From the NCBI GenBank assembly GCA_030591195.1, contig JAUVBO010000266.1, positions 1 to 5,550 of the forward strand: a DNA stretch of 5,550 nt, written 5' to 3'. Each line of letters starts with the position of its first letter. Position 1 is the first letter of the stretch. Source of the stretch: Pseudomonadota bacterium (GTDB lineage Bacteria; Myxococcota; Polyangia; GCA-2747355; JACKDQ01). Shown piece after piece: positions 1 through 3,870 of this stretch. A program made the position numbers and the translations under genes. The notes under the pieces are model-generated. The model did no database searches, had not been told where the DNA came from, and saw only the letters and a program-made list of their open reading frames with translations.

Positions 1-239
1 AGCTGATCGACGACCCGGGCGAGCTCGACCCGACCTGGCTGGCGGGGGATCTCGCGCCGAGGGTGGGCCTGACGGCGGGAGCGTCGACGCCCGAGGACCT
101 GGTGGAAGCGGTGGTCGAGCGCTTGCAGCGGGAGCTCGGCGCCGAGACCGTCGAGCGGGTGTGCGGACCGAGCGGGCGCGAGCCGAGCTTCGCGCTGCCC
201 AAGGAGCTTCGCCGGCAGCAACGGGAGGAAGTTCGATGA
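1..239 (+). CDS. ispH: 4-hydroxy-3-methylbut-2-enyl diphosphate reductase, C-terminal 78 residues (5' end outside window)
   Basis: IspH (LytB) is the cytosolic [4Fe-4S] enzyme that reduces HMBPP to IPP and DMAPP in the last step of the MEP isoprenoid pathway. Reading from base 3 gives an open frame of 78 residues that ends at TGA 237-239. It contains the family's C-terminal landmarks in the right order: LIDD at the very start, then VGLTAGASTPEDLV (the TAGAS(A/T)P substrate-binding loop with its conserved Ser), a VVERLQ helix, and the terminal F-x-LPKELR motif. From memory these align residue by residue with the end of E. coli IspH. The three cluster cysteines lie upstream and cannot be checked here. 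The gene overlaps the nadA start by four bases (ATGA), which suggests one transcript and coupled translation. Family assignment is secure; activity cannot be judged from the fragment. Confidence 0.93.
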   Translation, partial: LIDDPGELDPTWLAGDLAPRVGLTAGASTPEDLVEAVVERLQRELGAETVERVCGPSGREPSFALPKELRRQQREEVR

Positions 240-1492
240 TCGATACCAAGGACGATTCCGCGAGCAACGCCCGAGCGGTGGTCGCCGCCGACGGGTCGCT
301 GGCGCTGCCGCCAGCGCCGGGCAGTGAGGATGCCTGCGCGCCGGTGGACCTGCGCCCTTCGGAGGCGGTCCAGGCCGAGCTGCGGGACAAGGTCGAGGCG
401 ATCGCCTCGCGGACGATCTTCCTGGTGCACTACTACCAGCCGACCTGGATCAAGCGCTTGCTCGCCGGCTGCGAGGGGGTGGAGCTGGTGGTCGCCGACT
501 CCCAGGAGCTGGCGAAGAGGGGGCACGACAGCGATCACGAGCTGATCTTCTGCGTCACCGTTCCGTTCATGGCCGGCTCGTCGGCGGTCCTCGCGCGGGA
601 CGAGCAGCGGGTAGTGCTCGCCGACCACGAAGCGGGATGCTCGCTCGAGTCGTCGGCGCCTGAGCCCTGGGTGCGCCGCATGCTCCAGCGGCTCGCCCAG
701 CTCGGAGGCGCCGAGCGCGCCCCCTGGGTGCCGGTTTGCTACACGAACGTCAGCGCCGAGGTCAAGGCGGTCACCGGCGAGTACGGGGGGATCATCCACA
801 CCTCGTCGAGCGCGATCAGCGCATATCAATGGGCGATCGATCAGGGCCGCAAGCCGGTCTTCCTGCCCGACCAGCACCTGGCGGCCAACATCGTCGCCGA
901 GCGGGGCGTCGAGCGGGTCGCCCTGTGGCACAACGACCAGCCCGACGGCGGCGTTGGCGACGCGGAGCTCGAGGCGGCGGAGATGGTGATCTGGACCGGC
1001 GAGTGCAGCGTCCATGTGCGTGCCCGCGAGGAGGAGATCGCCGCGTTTGCCATCGACAACCCCGAGGCTTGGCTGATCCTGCACCCGGAGGTGCCCAACG
1101 CCAGCGTCCGCGCCGCGGTGTCGGCCGCCGGTCGCGCGCGCGTGGGACTTGGTAGCACGCTGTTCATCCGCCGCAAGCTTGCCGAGCTGGCCGTGCAGCA
1201 GCCCGGAGCGACGGTGGGTGTCGCCACCGAGACCAACTTCGTCACCGAGCTACAGCAGGAGTACAGCGACCGCCTACAGGTGCACAACCTGCTCAGCGAT
1301 GTCTGCGCCTGCGTCAACATGCGGACCCGCCCCGAGCAGATGCTGGGGGCCCTCAACGCCGTGCTCGACGACGCCCTCGACGGATCGGATCATCTGGTCC
1401 AGCTCGACCCGCAGGTCAAGGAGGGCGCCAATCGCGCCCTTGCCCGCTCCCTCGAGCTGTCCAGCGCGCCCTTCGACCTCGACTGGACCTAG
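236..1492 (+). CDS. nadA: Quinolinate synthase NadA (divergent, 418 aa)
   Basis: NadA condenses iminoaspartate with dihydroxyacetone phosphate to quinolinate in de novo NAD synthesis, using a [4Fe-4S] cluster. Family motifs appear in order: HYYQ (H65-Q68), ADSQELA (S89), EAGCSLESS (C135), YTNVSAEVKA (Y169, N171), TSSSA (189-193), FLPDQHLA, GECSVH (C257, H260), HPE (H283-E285), GST (306-308), TE (331-332) and DVCACVNM. By comparison with E. coli Cys113, Cys200 and Cys297, the cluster ligands should be C135, C257 and C359. The protein is longer than the usual 350 residues: there is a variable 45-residue N-terminus and about 35 extra residues between the first two cluster cysteines. I chose ATG 236 over an in-frame GTG at 161 because GGGAGGA (223-229) sits 6 bases upstream and because the N-terminus from 161 would run through the ispH frame. 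nadB and nadC are not in the window. The function call is firm at family level; divergence leaves some room for a paralogue. Confidence 0.88.
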   Translation: MIDTKDDSASNARAVVAADGSLALPPAPGSEDACAPVDLRPSEAVQAELRDKVEAIASRTIFLVHYYQPTWIKRLLAGCEGVELVVADSQELAKRGHDSDHELIFCVTVPFMAGSSAVLARDEQRVVLADHEAGCSLESSAPEPWVRRMLQRLAQLGGAERAPWVPVCYTNVSAEVKAVTGEYGGIIHTSSSAISAYQWAIDQGRKPVFLPDQHLAANIVAERGVERVALWHNDQPDGGVGDAELEAAEMVIWTGECSVHVRAREEEIAAFAIDNPEAWLILHPEVPNASVRAAVSAAGRARVGLGSTLFIRRKLAELAVQQPGATVGVATETNFVTELQQEYSDRLQVHNLLSDVCACVNMRTRPEQMLGALNAVLDDALDGSDHLVQLDPQVKEGANRALARSLELSSAPFDLDWT

Positions 1493-1528
1493 GGTCCTAG
1501 GGTCTGCCGATCCAGGGTCTGCCGATCC
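1488..1528 (+). repeat. Nested tandem duplication at the nadA stop codon
   Basis: CCTAGGGT occurs twice head to tail (1488-1495 and 1496-1503); the first copy contains the nadA TAG. Overlapping its end, the 15-base unit AGGGTCTGCCGATCC occurs twice without mismatch (1499-1513 and 1514-1528). AGGGTC is the shared core of both repeats. Perfect identity suggests recent slippage or duplication. No function is evident, and the repeat lies outside the coding sequence apart from the stop codon and the two bases before it. Confidence 0.85.
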
Positions 1529-1678
1529 GTGCAATTTTTGCCTGCCAACCAGGGCAAGTGATGCACGAATCCATGCAAAAACCTGGCATAGTGCAAAAGA
1601 CGGTGATCTGTTTGATCTCGACTCTCTAGACCATGCAGGCATGTCTTGCCCTCCGATCGTCATTTGCCCGCACCGGAA

Positions 1679-1713
1679 TTATTATGTGATTTACACCACA
1701 TATAATGTGGTTG
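1679..1713 (+). promoter_or_regulatory. Candidate sigma-70-type promoter for the small membrane protein gene
   Basis: TATAAT at 1701-1706 matches the -10 consensus in all six positions and lies in the most AT-rich part of the window. The -35 element is weak: TTATTA at 1679-1684, with a 16-base spacer, matches TTGACA at only three positions. That would fit an activated or otherwise non-constitutive promoter. The start of transcription would be near 1713, about 35 bases before ATG 1748. The assignment rests on the -10 box and on position. Confidence 0.45.
1684..1711. promoter_or_regulatory. Two interlocking palindromes over the -10 box, one CRP-like
   Basis: Three half-sites share one arm. ATGTG (1684-1688) and CACAT (1697-1701) form a dyad with an 8-base centre; read as TGTGA-N6-CCACA (1685-1700) it matches the CRP/FNR-superfamily consensus TGTGA-N6-TCACA in nine of ten arm positions. 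ACCACAT (1695-1701) and ATGTGGT (1705-1711) form a second dyad with a 3-base centre that covers TATAAT. The CRP-like site would be centred near -20, in the spacer between -35 and -10, where a bound protein would more likely repress than activate. The match is visible; the regulator is inferred. Confidence 0.4.
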
Positions 1714-1747
1714 TTGTTGGCACGGGAATAGCAGCTATTTCCTGAAG

Positions 1748-1972
1748 ATGAGTAGTATCCAGTACGTTGGGATTGGCCTGGCGGTCGTCCTGGTCGTGGT
1801 GCTGCTCGTGACTTCTTGGCTGCGCAACGGCGACTCAAGCGGAGATGACGGATCTAGCGGAGATGGGGGCAAAGTAGGGCGGGTGCGGCGGCTCACCGGA
1901 GGGTGGCTGTCGGTCTACGCGGATTCGGTGCGACCCGAGCGCTCCACCAAGAAAGCGAGCCCTCCAGACTAG
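1748..1972 (+). CDS. Small single-pass membrane protein, 74 aa, family not recognised
   Basis: I do not recognise this protein. Residues 6-25 are one strongly hydrophobic helix rich in Val, Leu and Gly, flanked by a short uncharged N-terminus and by Arg26. A flexible Gly/Ser/Asp segment follows (27-41), containing SSGDDG and SSGDGG in tandem, then a basic cytoplasmic-looking tail (42-74) with several Arg and Lys. The positive-inside rule suggests N-terminus out and tail in the cytoplasm. It is more likely an anchor than a cleaved signal peptide: there is no n-region charge and no lipobox. Support for a real gene comes from the promoter-like sequence upstream, an uninterrupted frame, and a hairpin after the stop. 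Against it are a weak ribosome binding site (only CTGAAG directly before ATG) and lower third-position GC than its neighbours, which might also indicate recent acquisition. The start could be wrong; the opposite-strand frame here looks spurious. Confidence 0.55.
   Translation: MSSIQYVGIGLAVVLVVVLLVTSWLRNGDSSGDDGSSGDGGKVGRVRRLTGGWLSVYADSVRPERSTKKASPPD
1835..1870 (+). repeat. 18-base imperfect tandem repeat inside the small membrane protein gene
   Basis: Units 1835-1852 and 1853-1870 share the core AGCGGAGATG and differ at four positions. Each encodes six residues, SSGDDG then SSGDGG, so the repeat is in frame and lengthens the flexible linker after the membrane helix. In-frame expansion of a linker is a mild argument that the frame is translated. 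Confidence 0.65.
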
Positions 1973-2005
1973 CGTCGGCGCTCGCGGTTTGCGCTGGCGG
2001 ACAAT

Positions 2006-2023
2006 AGCCCCTTTCGGGGCTTT
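2006..2023 (+). terminator. Short GC-rich hairpin with TTT, possible terminator or attenuator
   Basis: AGCCCC (2006-2011) pairs perfectly with GGGGCT (2016-2021) around the loop TTTC. Only three T residues (2021-2023) follow before GGCGG, so intrinsic termination would be inefficient. It lies 33 bases after the stop of the small membrane protein gene and 123 bases before serC. No convincing serC promoter is visible between the hairpin and serC, so it could act as a leaky terminator or attenuator for read-through into serC. Confidence 0.4.
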
Positions 2024-2035
2024 GGCGGGCCGATC

Positions 2036-2146
2036 GATCCCCCCCAGACCATCCTCCAGTCTATGGAAAAACGCGCCGTCGTGCTAAACGGCGGCAAAGG
2101 GGGGGGATCCACCCCTGCACCGACCGCCTGAGCGCTGGAGAACCGC
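2036..2146 (+). promoter_or_regulatory. Structured leader upstream of serC (candidate cis-regulatory RNA)
   Basis: An outer stem pairs GATCCCCCCC (2036-2045) with GGGGGGGATC (2100-2109), ten base pairs without mismatch. Inside it, CGCCGT (2074-2079) pairs with ACGGCG (2088-2093), and AGAC (2046-2049) can pair with GTCT (2059-2062), or CCAT (2049-2052) with ATGG (2063-2066), giving a three-way-junction shape. CTCCAG (2054-2059) is the exact complement of CTGGAG (2135-2140), the serC Shine-Dalgarno region, and pairing there together with the outer stem would form a pseudoknot. A competing helix, GGGG in the G-run with CCCC at 2112-2115, would break the outer stem. Mutually exclusive helices that touch the ribosome binding site are typical of riboswitches or translational attenuators. 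The serC RNA motif described in Alphaproteobacteria is a precedent, but I cannot tell whether this is related. All pairings were found by eye. Confidence 0.4.
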
Positions 2147-3235
2147 ATGAGCAAACGAGTCGCGAATTTTGCCCCTGGGCCTGCCTGCCTGCCCGAAGAG
2201 GTGCTCAAAGAGGCTGCGGCGGAGATGCTGGACTTCGCCGGCACCGGCAAGTCGGTGCTCGAGTCGAGCCACCGTTCGCCCGAGTACGACGCGGTCCACT
2301 CCGAGGCCCAGGCGTTGTTCCTCGAGCTGCTGGGGCTCGACGCAGCTGACTACCACGTGATGTTCCTCGGCGGCGGCGCGACGACCCAGTTTGCGACGTT
2401 GCCGATGAGCTTCCTCGCCGGCGGCAAGACCGGCGACTACATCCTCACCGGCAACTGGTCGAACAAGGCGATCAAGCAGGCCAAGTTCTACGGCCAGACC
2501 CACGTGGCGGCGACCACCGAGGTCGATGGCCAGTTCACCCGGATTCCGAGGCCTGAGGAGCTGTCGCTGACCGAAGGTGCGGCCTACGTCCACTTGACGT
2601 CGAACAACACGATCTTCGGCACTCAGTGGAAGACCTTCCCCGAGGTCGCCGCCCCGCTGATCGCCGACATGTCCTCGGATTTTCTCTCCCGCAAGCTCGA
2701 CGCGACCAAGTTCGACGTGATCTACGCCGGCGCTCAGAAGAACCTCGGCCCCGCCGGTGTCACGGTGGTGATCATGCACCAGCGGATGCTCGATCGCTGC
2801 CCCGAGCTGCCGGTGATGTTCCACTACCCGACCCAGGCGGCGAAGAACTCGCTGTCGAACACACCGCCGGCCTTCCCGATCTACCTCGTCGGCAAGGTGC
2901 TCAAGTGGCTCAAGGCCAAGGGTGGCGTCGAGGCGATGGAGCAGGAGAACCAGCGCAAGGGTGAGCTGCTCTACGGCACCATCGACGCCCAGCCCGAGTT
3001 CTTCCGCGCTCCGGTGGAGAAGGACAGCCGGTCGCTGATGAACATCGTTTTCCGCCTGCCGAGCGAGGAGCTCGAGAAGCGGTTCATCGCCGAGGCCAAG
3101 GACCAGGATATGATCGGGGTCAAGGGCTACCGCACCGTCGGCGGCATCCGCATCTCGACCTACAACGCCTGCCCCTACGAGTGGGTCGAGCGCGTGACCG
3201 GCCTGATGCGGGCCTTTGCCAAGCAGCACGGATAG
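2147..3235 (+). CDS. serC: Phosphoserine aminotransferase SerC
   Basis: SerC is the cytosolic PLP enzyme that transaminates 3-phosphohydroxypyruvate with glutamate to 3-phosphoserine in serine biosynthesis; many bacterial SerC enzymes also act in the B6 pathway. At 362 residues it is the same length as E. coli SerC. Landmarks: FAPGP near the N-terminus, the phosphate-binding SHRS (H42, R43), GGGATTQF (75-82) for cofactor phosphate binding, HLTSNNTIFGTQW, D174 for the pyridine nitrogen, and YAGAQKNLGPAG with the Schiff-base lysine K198 (D174, Q197 and K198 carry the same numbers as in E. coli). The C-terminal GGIRISTYNACP is also conserved. GATTQ in place of the enterobacterial GRGQ resembles the class found in Bacillus-type enzymes. 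ATG 2147 is supported by GGAG at 2137-2140 with a 6-base spacer. The HD-domain gene starts 6 bases after the stop; serA is not in view. The structured leader upstream suggests regulated translation or attenuation. Confidence 0.95.
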   Translation: MSKRVANFAPGPACLPEEVLKEAAAEMLDFAGTGKSVLESSHRSPEYDAVHSEAQALFLELLGLDAADYHVMFLGGGATTQFATLPMSFLAGGKTGDYILTGNWSNKAIKQAKFYGQTHVAATTEVDGQFTRIPRPEELSLTEGAAYVHLTSNNTIFGTQWKTFPEVAAPLIADMSSDFLSRKLDATKFDVIYAGAQKNLGPAGVTVVIMHQRMLDRCPELPVMFHYPTQAAKNSLSNTPPAFPIYLVGKVLKWLKAKGGVEAMEQENQRKGELLYGTIDAQPEFFRAPVEKDSRSLMNIVFRLPSEELEKRFIAEAKDQDMIGVKGYRTVGGIRISTYNACPYEWVERVTGLMRAFAKQHG

Positions 3236-3241
3236 CGCCCA

Positions 3242-3817
3242 GTGAGCACCACACCGACCCGCGAGCAAGCCTGGCAGCTGCTCACTGAGAACGTTAAGTC
3301 CGAGAGCCAGCGTCGCCACGCCCTGGCGGTGGAGGCGGTGATGCGCCACGTCGCCCGCAAGCAGGGCGCCGACGAGGAGCAGTGGGGCGTGATCGGCCTG
3401 ATCCATGACGTCGACTACGAGCGGTTCCCCACGGAGCACCTGAAGCACGTGCCCGCGATCCTCGGGGGGCAGGGGTGGCCTGAGGACTACATCCGCGCAG
3501 TGGTCTCTCACGGCTGGGGGCTCTGCTCCGACGTCGAGCCCCAGAGCGAGCTCGAGAAGTGGCTCTACGCGATCGACGAGCTCACCGGCCTGGTGGCCGC
3601 CGCGGCGCTGATCCGGCCGTCGAAGAGCGTGCTCGACCTGCCGGTCAAGAGCGTGCGCAAGAAGTGGAAGGACGCGCGCTTCGCCGCCGGCGTCGACCGC
3701 GCCGTGATCGCCAAGGGCGCCGAGATGCTTGGGGTGGAGCTGCCCGACCTGATCGCCGAGACCATCGAGGGCATGCGGTCGGCGGCCGCGGCGATCGGCC
3801 TCGAGGGCGGCGGATAG
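3242..3817 (+). CDS. HD-superfamily predicted hydrolase (191 aa)
   Basis: A small soluble protein with an almost complete HD metal-dependent phosphohydrolase core. Visible metal-site residues in order: H26 (RRHALAVEAVM), H55-D56 (GLIHDVDYERFP), H66 or H69 (EHLKHVP), H90 (VVSHGW) and D112 (YAIDELTGLVAA). The arrangement and length match the stand-alone HD hydrolases of the COG2316 type, known mainly from genome annotation; the substrate is unknown, with phosphomonoesters or nucleotides being the usual activity of the superfamily. The start is a GTG six bases after the serC stop, without a recognisable Shine-Dalgarno, so translation probably depends on ribosomes finishing serC. A role linked to serine or phosphoserine metabolism is possible from context but not shown. 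No signal peptide or membrane segment is present. The C-terminal third is helical and ends in a Gly-rich tail. Confidence 0.85.
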   Translation: MSTTPTREQAWQLLTENVKSESQRRHALAVEAVMRHVARKQGADEEQWGVIGLIHDVDYERFPTEHLKHVPAILGGQGWPEDYIRAVVSHGWGLCSDVEPQSELEKWLYAIDELTGLVAAAALIRPSKSVLDLPVKSVRKKWKDARFAAGVDRAVIAKGAEMLGVELPDLIAETIEGMRSAAAAIGLEGGG

Positions 3818-3844
3818 CGAGCGGTGGTCATCCGAGCTGACGTG

Positions 3845-3850
3845 AGGAGG
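3845..3850 (+). promoter_or_regulatory. Strong Shine-Dalgarno (AGGAGG) unusually far from the kinase start
   Basis: AGGAGG is the best ribosome binding site near this junction but ends 20 bases before ATG 3871, well beyond normal spacing. An in-frame TGA (3868-3870) directly precedes that ATG, so the kinase cannot begin upstream. No start codon lies 5-10 bases after the motif. GTG 3867 in another frame would open a GC-driven shadow frame. Either a small hairpin shortens the distance or the motif is incidental. Confidence 0.35.
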
Positions 3851-3870
3851 TTTTCGCGCGTCGGCGGTGA

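Larger units (their letters stand above)
1641..1745 (+). other. 34-codon open frame ending in a dinucleotide-fold-like motif (possible nadB-like remnant or leader peptide)
   Basis: From ATG 1641 the frame reads 34 codons to TGA 1743-1745, two bases before the ATG of the next gene. Its last 14 residues, YNVVVVGTGIAAIS, look like the first strand and glycine turn (VVVVGxGIAxxS) at the N-terminus of FAD-binding flavoproteins such as L-aspartate oxidase NadB, whose gene often follows nadA. No flavoprotein sequence continues downstream in any frame I read. Three readings are possible: a fragment left after loss of nadB, a short leader peptide coupled to the downstream gene, or chance, since GTT-rich DNA easily yields a valine run. 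There is no good ribosome binding site before ATG 1641. Low confidence. Confidence 0.18.
1529..1747. other. AT-rich intergenic region between nadA and the small membrane protein gene
   Basis: GC content falls to roughly 45% at 1561-1620, 55% at 1621-1680 and 37% at 1681-1740, against about 70% in the flanking genes (my hand counts). Small dyads are visible: TTGCC (1538-1542) with GGCAA (1553-1557), and CATGC (1632-1636) with GCATG (1639-1643) around a 2-base centre. CCATGCA is repeated directly at 1571-1577 and 1631-1637. None is followed by a T-run, so I do not call a terminator for nadA. The 3' third holds the promoter and operator described separately. The rest shows nothing I can assign. 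The low GC could mean a regulatory region, a degraded gene or acquired DNA. Confidence 0.7.

Noticed and set aside
161..235. Upstream GTG 161 as the nadA start
   Set aside because: The extra 25 residues overlap the ispH coding frame and have no family match; ATG 236 has a well-placed ribosome binding site.
1149..1745. 198-codon plus-strand frame spanning the nadA 3' end and the AT-rich gap
   Set aside because: Its first two thirds are an out-of-frame reading of nadA rich in Ser, Pro, Arg and Thr. Only the last 34 codons are discussed as a separate possibility.
1626..1838. 70-codon minus-strand frame opposite the small membrane protein gene
   Set aside because: It has no hydrophobic or motif structure and no promoter or ribosome binding site. 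The plus-strand frame has a coherent membrane-helix design.
2084..3511. 475-codon open frame on the minus strand opposite serC and the HD gene
   Set aside because: It is antisense to a gene with complete SerC motifs. Its composition (Leu, Arg, Gly, His, Val-rich, no family motif) is what the complement of GC-rich codons gives.
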